A stretch of 64,000 bases of DNA from Labilithrix sp. (GTDB taxonomy: Bacteria > Myxococcota_A > Polyangia > Polyangiales > Polyangiaceae), in assembly GCA_019637155.1 (NCBI GenBank), contig JAHBWE010000018.1:1-64000 (forward strand), given 5' to 3'. The notes below the pieces were generated by a model that was not told the DNA's origin, did no database searches, and was given only the letters and a program-made list of their open reading frames with translations. Shown here in pieces: positions 8,470 through 23,518 of the stretch (position 1 is the stretch's first letter; each line of letters opens with the position of its first letter). Both the position numbers and the translations under genes were made by a program.

Positions 8470-8790
8470 CCGGGGCCCAGAAGCGGCCGCGCCCGGCGCG
8501 GGGCCGCGCCAGCACCGGGCCCCAGAAGCAGCCGCGTCAGCACCCGAGAAGCGACCGCGCCAGCACCGGGCCCCAGAAGCGACGTTCGCGAGCACGGCAT
8601 CGTGCTCTTGCGCGCCAGCACCGGGCCCGAGAAGCGACCGCGCCATCACGGGGTACCACAAATAGCCGCGCCAGCGCGGGGCCCAGAAGCGACCGCGCCA
8701 GCGCGGGGCCCCAGAAGCGGGCCCAGAAGCGACCGCGCCAGCACCAGCCCCAAAGCAGCCGCGCCAGCACGGGGCCCCAGAAGCGGCCGC
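8470..8790. repeat. Degenerate GC-rich tandem repeat block
   Basis: About ten imperfect copies of a roughly 28-base unit with the core CAGAAGCGACCGCGCCAGC followed by a GGGCCCC box. Copies vary in length and carry small deletions, so this is a decayed array and not a CRISPR (spacers are neither uniform nor unique). Open frames run across it on both strands, but their composition (endless Ala, Arg, Gly, Pro) is what such repeats give by chance. It merges on the right with the dispersed 106-bp element. Confidence 0.75.
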
Positions 8791-8876
8791 GAAAGCGGGC
8801 GCGAAGCGCCCCGAGCGCAACGCGCGAGGGCCGTGTCTGGGGTGGGGGTGTCGGGGGCGAAGCCCCCGACGTTGAA
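8771..8876 (+). repeat. 106-bp dispersed hairpin element, intergenic copy
   Basis: This stretch matches 52058-52163 inside lpxB over exactly 106 bases without gaps and with 6 differences (about 94 percent identity). It holds two hairpins with GAA loops: GGGCGC-GAA-GCGCCC (8797-8811) and GTCGGGGGC-GAA-GCCCCCGAC (8850-8870). Both close with GCGAAGC, a seven-base DNA known to form an unusually stable mini-hairpin. It is the reference copy of the family. Confidence 0.8.
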
Positions 8877-8955
8877 GCGGGGCGCGAAGCCGGCAAGAGC
8901 CCCCGACCAAGAAAGACCCCCCGCACCAGACTCGCCCCACCCCCAGGCCAACCGG

Positions 8956-9020
8956 CGCGCGGACGCGACCGCCACAGCGGTTGCGAAGCAACCCCCGTCT
9001 TCGGGGGTCGTGTCCGCGCG
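8956..9020. repeat. Nested inverted repeat (possible cruciform)
   Basis: Outer arms of 14 bases (8956-8969 and 9007-9020) pair with one mismatch. Inside are two competing hairpins: GGTTGC-GAA-GCAACC (8979-8993) and ACCCCCG-TCTT-CGGGGGT (8991-9008). The two share bases and cannot form together. It may be a remnant of another element copy or a transcription terminator. No T-run follows. Confidence 0.6.
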
Positions 9021-9021
9021 C

Positions 9022-9056
9022 GCGGGGGGTGTCGGGGGCGAAGCCCCCGACGTTGA
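9022..9056 (+). repeat. Core copy of the dispersed hairpin element
   Basis: A core copy with the perfect 9-bp hairpin GTCGGGGGC-GAA-GCCCCCGAC (9031-9051), preceded by the G-rich box and followed by CGTTGAG, as in the other copies. It lacks the left part of the 106-bp form. From here to the regulator gene at 9266 nothing else is recognisable apart from a likely promoter zone. Confidence 0.75.
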
Positions 9057-9265
9057 GTTGAGTAAGAGCCAAGCCCCTCGACTCGTGTCACACTCGGGGC
9101 AGGGCACGACATTTGTGGCGGTTTTGTACCGGCTGCGGCCGGCGATTCCATGACAAATGCGGACTTCTGCGACTGGGCTCATTTGGTACGGACCATGCTG
9201 CCGCGAGCGTGGCGATTCGGCGCTCGAGCTGAGGCGCCACCCCCTCCGGATAGAAAGAGAACCCG

Positions 9266-10675
<1,410 letters not shown>

Positions 10676-10691
10676 AGCCCGACACACAAAA

Positions 10692-10725
10692 GAAGAGGCG
10701 GCTCCGGGAAGGAGGCCGCCTCTTC
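10692..10725. terminator. Hairpin terminator, probably bidirectional
   Basis: A perfect 11-bp stem (GAAGAGGCGGC / GCCGCCTCTTC, 10692-10702 and 10715-10725) with a 12-base loop. It lies 16 bases after the stop of the sigma-54 regulator and 58 bases after the stop of the leftward small gene that ends at 10784. It could therefore end transcription from both sides. It lacks a clear T-run, which is common in very GC-rich genomes. Confidence 0.7.
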
Positions 10726-10783
10726 CGCATCGCGCGCAATCTGCGCAGCTGTGCACGGGTTGCAGACGAGCTCTCGACGTAGC

Positions 10784-10933
10784 TCAGGCGTCCGCGGCGC
10801 TGCTCTCCGTCTTACGCTCGTCCGCGGCGGCGCGTTCGATGTGATCCGCGTGCGTCTGGAACTCCGCGAGCGCGCGGTTGATCCGGGCTCGCCACTTGTC
10901 TCGTTCTTCGATGTCGGTGGTGGTCGGGGTCAT
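10784..10933 (-). CDS. Small charged helical protein, unknown function
   Basis: A 49-residue protein (begins MTPTTTDIEERDKWRA) rich in Glu, Arg, Ala and Asp, predicted as one or two amphipathic helices. It has an ATG start, an in-frame stop, and a shared hairpin beyond its end. Codon third positions are strongly GC-biased, as in its neighbours. No family is recognised and no strong ribosome site is seen. Confidence 0.45.
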   Translation of the reverse strand: MTPTTTDIEERDKWRARINRALAEFQTHADHIERAAADERKTESSAADA

Positions 10934-10973
10934 GCTGCGCGCTCAACGTGCAGGTTCGATGCCTCGAGAGAGG

Positions 10974-11004
10974 GGCGGGGGTGTCGGGGGCGGAGCCCCT
11001 GACC
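10974..11004 (+). repeat. Core copy of the dispersed hairpin element upstream of the M50-like gene
   Basis: The hairpin GTCGGGGGC-GGA-GCCCCTGAC (10983-11003, one G-T pair) lies 25 bases before the preferred start of the M50-like gene. It carries the same two variant positions (GGA loop and T in the right arm) as the copy inside lpxB, so these two belong to one subfamily. An earlier in-frame start of the M50-like gene would translate the element. Confidence 0.75.
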
Positions 11005-11028
11005 ATGAAGATTGCAACGGGGAACGGC

Positions 11029-11817
11029 ATGAACCGGCGTCTGCGTGTTGGCCGCATTTTGGGGGTGGAGGTCTTCGTCGATTGGAGCTGGATCGTCACC
11101 TTCGTCCTCGCGGCAGGGACGCTGGTGTCGCTGAACCGACGTCTGCTTCCCGACGTCTCCGTCGGCGTCGCCATCGCCGCTGCGTTCGCCGCCGCGGCGG
11201 GGCTCTTCGCCTCGCTTGGGGCGCATGAGCTGGTCCGCGTCACCGCGGCGCGCGGCTCCGGGCTGCCGGTGCATCGGCTCACGCTCTTCGTCCTCGGCGG
11301 CGTCACCGACGTCGAGCGTGCACCCGCGACGCCCCGCACCGAGGTGCTCGGCGCCGTCGCCGCGCCCGCCGCGAGCCTCGTCGTCGGCCTCGTGCTCGCG
11401 CTCGGCGTCGCGATCTCGAGCGCGCCGCTGCCGCGCGCCGCCGACGATCTCGATCGCATGGGCGTGCACGGGCTCGTGCTCGCCGAGATCGCGGCTTTCA
11501 ACCTCGCGATCGCGATCGTGAACCTCTTGCCGGCCTACCCGCTCGACGGAGGCCGCCTGCTCCGCGCGCTCTTGTGGCGCGTGACGGGCGACGTGGACTG
11601 CGCGACGCGCTGGGCGGCGTGGATGGGTCAGGTCGTGGGCTGGACGCTCGTAGTCGTCGGCATCGCCGCGACGCTCGGCGTCTCGCGGAGCCCGTTCACC
11701 GCGCTCGGGACCTTGGCCGCGTTCGTCGGCTGGTTCATCGCGTCCGCCGCGGCGCAGGGCTACGAGCGCGTCATCGCGCAGCGATCATCGACGGTCGCGT
11801 CGTCGGGAGGCGGATAG
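11029..11817 (+). CDS. Site-2-protease-like (M50) membrane protein with altered zinc motif
   Basis: A 262-residue polytopic membrane protein of the M50 (site-2 protease) fold. The opening GRILGVEVFVDWSWIVTF is typical of the family, and so is the late NLLPAYPLDGGRLLRALLW motif with metal ligand Asp173. The zinc motif that should read HExxH is HELVR (residues 66-70). The second histidine is replaced by arginine, so proteolysis as known for the family is unlikely. The ATG at 11029 is chosen because upstream starts run into a repeat. Its 3' end overlaps the opposing kinase gene by 47 bases. Confidence 0.8.
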   Translation: MNRRLRVGRILGVEVFVDWSWIVTFVLAAGTLVSLNRRLLPDVSVGVAIAAAFAAAAGLFASLGAHELVRVTAARGSGLPVHRLTLFVLGGVTDVERAPATPRTEVLGAVAAPAASLVVGLVLALGVAISSAPLPRAADDLDRMGVHGLVLAEIAAFNLAIAIVNLLPAYPLDGGRLLRALLWRVTGDVDCATRWAAWMGQVVGWTLVVVGIAATLGVSRSPFTALGTLAAFVGWFIASAAAQGYERVIAQRSSTVASSGGG

Positions 11818-12535
11818 TGACCGCGCCGCCTTTGCCGCCGCGACGGCCGGGCGGGAGCGTGCTCTCGCCGACCTCGAGCGCGCCGCCGTGCGCGGCGAGG
11901 ACCTCCTTCGCGATCGAGATCGAGAGGCCGAGGCCGCGCGCGCCCGCGCGAGGCGTGAAGCGCTCGCCGAGCGAGGCCCTCACCTCGTCCTTGAAGCCCA
12001 TCCCGTCGTCCTCGACGCGGATGAGGACGTCGTCGCCCTCCGTCATGAGCGCCACCGTCACCCGCGACGTCGCGAGGCGGAGCGCGTTGCCGATGACCTC
12101 GCGCACGACCGACACGAGGAGGCGGCGGTCGACGTCGACGAGGACGCGCGCGTCCGGCAGCGAGCAGTCGGCGGTGATGTCGCGCCGGCCGTCGATGCCG
12201 AGCGCGTTGTCGAGCGCGGTCTGCACGACGGAGCGGAGGTCCTCCGGCGCGGTGTCGGGCGCGAAGGCGCCGGCCTCGAGATCCGCCACGAGCGCGAGCT
12301 GCTCCGAGAGCCGGAGGAGACGGCGGAGGCCGCGCCGCGCCATCGCGACGAGCTCCGGCTTCGCGCCGATCGCGAGCTCGTCGAGGACGGTCATCGTCAC
12401 GCCGGCCGGAGACGCGATGTCGTGCGCGACCCGGCGGAGGAACTGCGTCGAGAGGTGGTTGGCGCGCTCCTCGTGCGCGCACTGGACCTCGTCGGTGCGC
12501 CCGGCGGACGCGATGGCGGAAGGGTGTGCGGTCAT
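11771..12535 (-). CDS. Small soluble histidine kinase
   Basis: A 254-residue kinase core without a sensor or membrane segment. The dimerisation helix carries the phosphoacceptor region (FLRRVAHDIASPAGVTM). The ATPase has the N box (EVIGNALRLA), G1 (EDDGMGF) and G2 (GARGLGLSISI). The ATG at 12535 is chosen because upstream sequence to 12772 looks untranslated; an alternative ATG is at 12601. It overlaps the M50-like gene tail to tail. With no input domain it probably receives signals through a partner protein. No receiver gene is adjacent. Confidence 0.85.
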   Translation of the reverse strand: MTAHPSAIASAGRTDEVQCAHEERANHLSTQFLRRVAHDIASPAGVTMTVLDELAIGAKPELVAMARRGLRRLLRLSEQLALVADLEAGAFAPDTAPEDLRSVVQTALDNALGIDGRRDITADCSLPDARVLVDVDRRLLVSVVREVIGNALRLATSRVTVALMTEGDDVLIRVEDDGMGFKDEVRASLGERFTPRAGARGLGLSISIAKEVLAAHGGALEVGESTLPPGRRGGKGGAVTIRLPTTRPSMIAAR

Positions 12536-12795
12536 GCGGTCGTGGTGAGGCTCCGCGGTATGCGGAGGCCGGCCCCACCTCGCTAGCACGAGTGGTTCCA
12601 TCCTTCTTGCCCCATGAAATGCGCAGTTATCACCCTGGTCCCCGATGCCGCGTCGTGGCGGATTGCGCCAGCTGAGGCGCGGGCGCAGCGGACCCGGCGG
12701 CCTCGCGAGGTGTGTGCCCTTCCACAATCCCGTCGCTTCGCCGGCTGCGGAGCGGCTCGGGAGCTCTGGCATGCGAGGCGCAGGCGCGAGGCGTC

Positions 12796-13299
12796 ATGCG
12801 GCCCACCGAGCCCACCGAGAAGACGAAGCGCGCGCGGCGGCGGCGCGAGCCCCTCGCGCCGGCGGCCCTCGCGTCGATCGCGAACGCCCTCGCCGGAGCG
12901 CGCGCGGGCTACGAGCTCTGCGCGCGACGGACGAACGATCCGAACGTCGCCGTCGCCGTGATCAGCGCCGCGAATTCGGCCTCTTCGCTGCTCGACGAGA
13001 TCGCCGTCGCCGCCGCGACCCACGGCCTCGACGTGCGGCCGCGCCTCCGCATGACCGATCGTCTTCGCTGGGAGTGGGTCGCGTCGACCGGCAGCATGAT
13101 GGAGAAGAGCGCGGACGCGCGCGTCCTCGCGGAGTGCGCGCGTGTCCTCGGTGAGGTCGTCGGCCTCGACGTGAGCCCGCTCGGCGAGTCGATCGCGAGC
13201 CGCGTCCGGCTGGCCTCGGCCGAAGCGTGGTCGCTCGCCGCCGCGGTCGACGCTGGGGCGCGTTGGCGCTCCTGTGGCGTTCTTGCCGCCTCTCGCTAG
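12796..13299 (+). CDS. Helical protein, DUF2383/ferritin-like character
   Basis: A 167-residue, mostly helical protein without a signal peptide. After a basic N-terminus (KTKRARRRREP) come four long helices (LASIANALAGARAGYELC, VAVISAANSASSLLDEIAV, RWEWVASTGSMMEKS, ASAEAWSLAAAVDAG). This pattern recalls the DUF2383 four-helix ferritin-like proteins, but no metal-binding Glu/His set is clear, so the call is tentative. ATG at 12796 is taken over the upstream in-frame start at 12712. It ends 57 bases before the large signalling operon and may be co-transcribed with it. Confidence 0.5.
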   Translation: MRPTEPTEKTKRARRRREPLAPAALASIANALAGARAGYELCARRTNDPNVAVAVISAANSASSLLDEIAVAAATHGLDVRPRLRMTDRLRWEWVASTGSMMEKSADARVLAECARVLGEVVGLDVSPLGESIASRVRLASAEAWSLAAAVDAGARWRSCGVLAASR

Positions 13300-13356
13300 G
13301 CTCGTCGCGGTTTTGTCGCGAAATCGCGCGGCCGGGCTGAACGGTTTGACGCTTGC

Positions 13357-18693
<5,337 letters not shown>

Positions 18694-18696
18694 TCG

Positions 18697-19659
18697 ATGT
18701 TGAAGCGCAGCGGTACGTACGGACGTGTCGAGGTGCCGGCCCCCGAGGTCGGCGCCGAGGACGTGCTCGTGCCGGAGCTCGAGGAGGAGGGGCCGCCCGT
18801 CTCGCGCCTCGGCGACGACAACCGCGACGACTTCGCGGGGGTGTCGGCGCTCGAGCGCATCGAGATGGAGCTGCTCCTCGAGGGGATCTACCGCCACTAC
18901 GGCTACGATTTCCGCTCCTACGCGCGCTCGTCGCTGCGGCGGCGGCTGACGAAGCGGCTCGACGCGGAGGGGCTCACGACGTTCTCGGCGCTACAGGACA
19001 AGGTGCTCCACGACCCGATCGCGATGGAGAACCTCGTCCGCGACATGTCCGTGAACGTCACGAGCATGTTCCGCGATCCGACCTTCTTCCTCGCGTTCCG
19101 GCAGAAGGTGGTGCCGATGTTGCGGACGTATCCGTTCGTCCGCATCTGGCACGCCGGCTGCGCGTCGGGGGAGGAGGTCTACGCGATGGCGATCCTCCTC
19201 GAGGAGGAGGGCCTCTACGAACGATCGCGCCTCTATGCGACCGACATGAACGCGGAGGCGCTCGACCGCGCGCGGACCGGCATCTTCCCGATCTCACGGA
19301 TGCGCGAGTACACCGCGAGCTACCAGCAGGCCGGCGGGACGCGCTCGTTCAGCGAGTACTACACCGCGAGCTACGGGGCCGCGCTCTTCCACGCGCGGCT
19401 GCGCGAGAACGTCCTCTTCGCGCAGCACAACCTCGCGACCGACACGTCGTTCAGCGAGTTCAACGTCATCCTCTGCCGGAACGTCCTCATCTACTTCGAT
19501 CGCTCGCTCAAGGAGCGCACGCTGAAGCTGTTCCACGACTCCCTCTCGCCGCTCGGCTTCCTCTGCCTCGGTCGCCGCGAATCGCTCCGCTTCACGAACG
19601 TGGAGCCGGACTTCACCGAGATCGACGCCAAGGAGCGGATCTTTCGGAGGGCGCGCTGA
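18697..19659 (+). CDS. CheR-type protein-glutamate methyltransferase
   Basis: A 320-residue enzyme that methylates glutamates of chemoreceptor-like proteins with S-adenosylmethionine. The N-terminal helical domain (YGYDFRSYARSSLRRRL, NVTSMFRDPTFF) is typical of CheR. The SAM-binding site follows: IWHAGCASGEEVYA, then YATDMNAEAL, and NVILCRNVLIYFD near the end. The first 50 residues are an acidic extension absent from classical CheR. It starts 4 bases after the kinase stop and overlaps cheB at TGATG. No receptor gene is near, so the substrate may be one of the kinases. Confidence 0.93.
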   Translation: MLKRSGTYGRVEVPAPEVGAEDVLVPELEEEGPPVSRLGDDNRDDFAGVSALERIEMELLLEGIYRHYGYDFRSYARSSLRRRLTKRLDAEGLTTFSALQDKVLHDPIAMENLVRDMSVNVTSMFRDPTFFLAFRQKVVPMLRTYPFVRIWHAGCASGEEVYAMAILLEEEGLYERSRLYATDMNAEALDRARTGIFPISRMREYTASYQQAGGTRSFSEYYTASYGAALFHARLRENVLFAQHNLATDTSFSEFNVILCRNVLIYFDRSLKERTLKLFHDSLSPLGFLCLGRRESLRFTNVEPDFTEIDAKERIFRRAR

Positions 19660-20240
19660 TGCCGATCCCTCAGATCGTCGTCATGGGCACGTCGGCCGGC
19701 GGGCTCCGCGCGCTCGAGCGCGTCCTCGGCGCGCTCCCGGCGCGGTTCGCGCTCCCGATCGTCGTGGTGCAGCACCGCTCGAAGGAGTCGGAGGCGTTCG
19801 CGGAGGTGATGGGCTCGCTCGTCGACCTCCCCGTGCGCGAGGCGGAGGACAAGGAGCCCGTCGTCGCGCCGGGCGTGTACCTCGCGCCGCCGGACTACCA
19901 CCTGCTCCTCGAGCCGGGGCGCTTCGCGCTCTCGACCGACGAGCCGGTCGGCTTCAGCCGCCCCTCGATCGACGTGCTCTTCGAGTCGGCCGCCGACGCC
20001 TACGGCTCCGGCGTCGTCGGCGTGCTCCTCACCGGCGCGAACTCCGACGGCACGCGCGGGCTCCGCCGCATCCGCGCGGTGGGGGGGCTCGCGATCGTCC
20101 AAGACCCCGCCACGGCGGAGAGCCCCGAGATGCCGGCCGCGGCGGTGAAGGACGGCGCCCTCGACAAGGTCGTCGGCCTCGACGCCATCGCCGAGGAGCT
20201 CCTTCGCCTCGCTCCCCGCCCGAAAGGTAGCGCTTCATGA
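19659..20240 (+). CDS. CheB-type methylesterase, catalytic domain only
   Basis: A 193-residue stand-alone CheB esterase/deamidase domain, which removes methyl groups added by CheR. The catalytic Ser is in GTSAGG, the His in VVQHRS, and the Asp in LLTGANSDGT. The receiver domain that normally gates CheB is missing, so control must come from elsewhere, possibly from the receivers of the flanking hybrid kinases. Its ATG overlaps the cheR stop, and its stop overlaps the next ATG, so all three genes are translationally coupled. Confidence 0.93.
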   Translation: MPIPQIVVMGTSAGGLRALERVLGALPARFALPIVVVQHRSKESEAFAEVMGSLVDLPVREAEDKEPVVAPGVYLAPPDYHLLLEPGRFALSTDEPVGFSRPSIDVLFESAADAYGSGVVGVLLTGANSDGTRGLRRIRAVGGLAIVQDPATAESPEMPAAAVKDGALDKVVGLDAIAEELLRLAPRPKGSAS

Positions 20241-22729
20241 CCGCGCCCAACGAGCCGCTCCCCAGCGTCAACATCCTCGTCGTCGACGACGAGCCGTCGA
20301 ACCTCCTCGCGCTCGAGGCGATCCTGGAGCCCTTGCAGCAGAACGTCGTCCGCGCGAGCTCGGGCGTCGAGGCGCTGCGGCTCGCGCTGAAGATGGAGTT
20401 CTGCGTCGTGCTCCTCGACGTGCAGATGCCGGAGATGGACGGCCTCGAGACGGCGGAGCTCCTGCGGAAGCGGCCGAAGACGAAGGGCGTCCCGATCATC
20501 TTCCTGACGGCGATCAACAAGGAGAGCTCGTGGGTCGCGCGCGGCTACGGCGTCGGCGCGGTGGACTACCTCTTCAAGCCGTACGATCCCGACACCCTGC
20601 GCACGAAGGTCGCCACGTTCGTCGACCTCGCGAAGAAGAACATCGCGATCCGCGCGCAGCACGCCGATTTCCGGCGCTGGAGCGAGCGCCGCTACGAAGA
20701 CCTCGCCGATTCGATGCCGCAGGTGGTGTGGACGGCCGATCCCGACGGCACGGTGAAGTACCGCAACAAGCAGTGGGAGCAGATCGCGGGCGGCGCGGAC
20801 GAGGGCTTCGCCGCGATCGTGCACCCCGCCGACCTCGACGCGTTCGAGAAGGGGTGGGCGGACGCGGTCCAGACCAAGAAGGCCTGGGAGGCGGAGCTCC
20901 GGATCGGCGCGCGGTACCACCTCGTCCGCGCGGTGCCGCGCCTCGACGATCACATCGCGGGGTGGGTCGGCACCGCGACCGACATCGACGATCGCGTCCG
21001 CGCCGATCGCGCGCTGCGCATGCTCGCCGACGCGAGCCAGCTCCTCAACCGCTCGCTCACGGAGGAGGGGACCGCGCGCGAGCTCGAGGCCGCGCTGTCG
21101 TGTGCGCTCCCGATCCTCGGCGACGCGGCGATCCTCGACGTGCGCGAAGGCGGCGAGCGGCAGCGCGTCTGCGTGACGAGGGCGGGCGTCGACGAGCGGC
21201 GCTTCGACGATCCGCGCTTCGATCTCGGCCCCTCCACCGTGGGCTACTCCGGGCGCGCGGAGGTGTTCCTCGACGTGAAGGCGGAGGCGGCGGAGCTCGG
21301 CAAGCTGCGCGAGTCGGAGCGGAGCCCGAACCCGTCCGGTCGCGGCGGCGAGCACCTGCGCTTCCTCGCCGAGCTCGGCGTCGACGCGTACATCTGCGTG
21401 CCGCTCCTCTCGCGCGAGCGCACGATCGGGACGCTGTCGTTCGTGCGGGTCGAGGGCGGCGGCGTGTTCGACGGCGGCGACGTCGACCTCGCAGAGGACC
21501 TCGCGCGTCGCATCGCGGTGTCGATCGACAACAGCCGCCTCCACGTGACGACGGAGAGGCGGCGCGAGGAGCTCGAGCTCGCGAACAAGAGCAAGGACCT
21601 CTTCCTCGCGACGCTCTCGCACGAGCTGCGCACGCCGCTCAACGCGATCGTGGGCTGGACGGACATGATGCGCCGCGGCCAGCTCGCGGGCGACGAGCTG
21701 CACCACGCGATGGAGACGATCGACCGCAACGCGCTCGCGCTCTCGGGCCTCGTCGCCGACCTCCTCGACGTCTCCCGCATCGTGACGGGCACGCTCAAGA
21801 TCGAGTCGAAGCACGTGCCGATCGCGTCGATCGTCGACGCCGCCGTCGCGGCGGCGCGACCGCAGTGCGCGACGAAGGAGATCACGCTCGAGACGAGCGC
21901 GACGAGCAACGCGACGGTGATGGGCGACGCGGGCCGCCTCCGGCAGGTGATCCACAACCTGCTCTCGAACGCGGTGAAGTTCACGCCGCCGGGCGGCAAG
22001 GTCAGCGTGCGGCTCGAGGGGGACGACGCGAGCGTCCGCGTCGTCGTCGCCGACAGCGGCGAGGGCATCGACCCGGCCTTCCTCCCGCACGTCTTCGAGC
22101 GTTTCCGTCAGTCGGAGACGGCGCGCACGCGCGGCCTCGGGTTGGGGCTCGCGATCGTGAAGCACCTCGTCGAGGAGCATCGCGGCACGGTGCACGCGTC
22201 GAGCGAAGGGCAGGGGAGAGGTTCGACGTTCACGATCGAGCTGCCGGTCGCGTCCGACGCGCCGGCGGCCATCTCGGAGGAGCACACGGTGGAGAACACA
22301 GGCGAACCGGACCTCAAGGGCGTTCATGTCCTCATCGTCGAGGACGATCCGGACGGGAACGAGCTGATCTGCACGATCCTGGAGCGCTACGGCGCGAAGG
22401 TGTCGTCGGCCACGACCGCCGCGGCTGCGCTCGACGTCCTGTCGACGGAGCACCCGCAGATCCTGGTCTCGGACATCGGTCTGCCGGACATGGACGGCAT
22501 CGAGCTGATCAAGACGGTGCGAGCGCGCCCGGAGATCGCGGAGATCCCGGCCGTCGCGCTCACCGCCTACGCCTCGCGCCAGGACGCGACGAAGGCGATC
22601 GGCGCCGGCTTCGACGCCCACGTCGCCAAGCCGGTGCAGCCGGCCACCCTGGGCGGCGCGGTCGCGCGGTTGCTCACGACGACGACGAAGGACCCCCGCG
22701 CGCCAAAGGCCGCCTCGAGCGCGGCGTAG
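20237..22729 (+). CDS. Hybrid histidine kinase REC-PAS-GAF-HisKA-HATPase-REC
   Basis: An 830-residue soluble kinase. It starts with a receiver (Asp61 in VVLLDVQMPEMDG), then a PAS sensor (DSMPQVVWTADPDGTVKYRN), a GAF domain (about 265-430), and the kinase core with His462 in LSHELRTPLN and N box HNLLSNAVKF. A C-terminal receiver has Asp746 in LVSDIGLPDMDG. An N-terminal receiver suggests it takes phosphate from another kinase, plausibly the HAMP-array kinase, making a phosphorelay (inference). It ends the operon, 2 bases from the opposing Uma2 gene. Confidence 0.93.
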   Translation: MTAPNEPLPSVNILVVDDEPSNLLALEAILEPLQQNVVRASSGVEALRLALKMEFCVVLLDVQMPEMDGLETAELLRKRPKTKGVPIIFLTAINKESSWVARGYGVGAVDYLFKPYDPDTLRTKVATFVDLAKKNIAIRAQHADFRRWSERRYEDLADSMPQVVWTADPDGTVKYRNKQWEQIAGGADEGFAAIVHPADLDAFEKGWADAVQTKKAWEAELRIGARYHLVRAVPRLDDHIAGWVGTATDIDDRVRADRALRMLADASQLLNRSLTEEGTARELEAALSCALPILGDAAILDVREGGERQRVCVTRAGVDERRFDDPRFDLGPSTVGYSGRAEVFLDVKAEAAELGKLRESERSPNPSGRGGEHLRFLAELGVDAYICVPLLSRERTIGTLSFVRVEGGGVFDGGDVDLAEDLARRIAVSIDNSRLHVTTERRREELELANKSKDLFLATLSHELRTPLNAIVGWTDMMRRGQLAGDELHHAMETIDRNALALSGLVADLLDVSRIVTGTLKIESKHVPIASIVDAAVAAARPQCATKEITLETSATSNATVMGDAGRLRQVIHNLLSNAVKFTPPGGKVSVRLEGDDASVRVVVADSGEGIDPAFLPHVFERFRQSETARTRGLGLGLAIVKHLVEEHRGTVHASSEGQGRGSTFTIELPVASDAPAAISEEHTVENTGEPDLKGVHVLIVEDDPDGNELICTILERYGAKVSSATTAAAALDVLSTEHPQILVSDIGLPDMDGIELIKTVRARPEIAEIPAVALTAYASRQDATKAIGAGFDAHVAKPVQPATLGGAVARLLTTTTKDPRAPKAASSAA

Positions 22730-22731
22730 CT

Positions 22732-23499
22732 TCAGCGCGATTTGAGGCGCTCGATCTCCGCGAGCGCCTCGGCGAGCCGCCGCTCGGCATCGTCGGCGCG
22801 CTGCTCCGCCGTCTCGCGTTTCGCGACGAGGTCGTCGACCATCTTGCCGAGCTCTCGGATCATGTCGTCCGCTTCGGGCAATGCGACGGTTCCGTGAAAG
22901 AAGCGGAGGTGGTCGTCCTCGAGCGCGAGGTCGAGGCCGAGGACGCGCGACGGATAGCGACCCGCTTGCGGCACGACCGGATCGTAGACGCGCGCGTTCG
23001 CGGACGGGAGGCGGTACATCTTCAGCCGGGCGCGACCGCGATCGAGGATGGCGTACTCGGGGATCCCGAGGCTGGCGTAGAGCGCCACGTTGCGCTCGTG
23101 GTCCTTCGCCTTGTCGCCTTCGACGTGCACCTCGAGGACGAAGTCGAGGCCCTTGCCTTCGCTGCTCACGACCCACTTCGTGCGCTCGCGAGGATCGACG
23201 TCGAGCACGGCGAGCACGTCGGGGACGATCTTCCTCGCGCCCGGGTAGTAGACCGCGAGCTCGGAGGAGAGATAGACCTTGCGCCCGAGCCGCTCGAAGA
23301 AACGCCCGAGCGCGTCGAGGGGTCCTTCCTTGCCTGTTCGATGGCGATCGCCCTCCGGCGCCATCTCCTCGATCGACACCTCGTTGGGGAGCATCGCGAC
23401 GACGGCGGCGCGTTCGGGCTCCGTGAGCGTGTCCCACTGCTCCTGGGTCGGGGCGCGCGGATCTCGCGGATCGACGACGAACGGAGCGCGCTGCACCAT
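22732..23499 (-). CDS. Uma2-family (DUF820) putative endonuclease with coiled-coil tail
   Basis: A 255-residue protein of the Uma2 family, which has a PD-(D/E)xK nuclease-like core of unproven activity. Core motifs are IVPDVLAVLDVD, LDFVLEVHVEGDKAKDHERN and YASLGIPEYAILD, which supply Asp, Glu and Lys in the usual order. The last 50 residues are a charged coiled coil (AEQRADDAERRLAEALAEIERLK). Uma2 genes are often multicopy in cyanobacteria and myxobacteria. It is last in a leftward operon behind a degenerate kinase (19-base gap). Confidence 0.85.
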   Translation of the reverse strand: MVQRAPFVVDPRDPRAPTQEQWDTLTEPERAAVVAMLPNEVSIEEMAPEGDRHRTGKEGPLDALGRFFERLGRKVYLSSELAVYYPGARKIVPDVLAVLDVDPRERTKWVVSSEGKGLDFVLEVHVEGDKAKDHERNVALYASLGIPEYAILDRGRARLKMYRLPSANARVYDPVVPQAGRYPSRVLGLDLALEDDHLRFFHGTVALPEADDMIRELGKMVDDLVAKRETAEQRADDAERRLAEALAEIERLKSR

Positions 23500-23518
23500 C
23501 GCCTCGAAGCATAGCGCG

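Noticed and set aside
8470..8790. CRISPR array
   Set aside because: Units vary in length and sequence, there are no unique spacers of equal size, and no cas gene is in the window.
8602..9153. Open frames on both strands through the repeat block
   Set aside because: They only translate the tandem units; the peptide similarity to LpxB arises from the shared DNA element.
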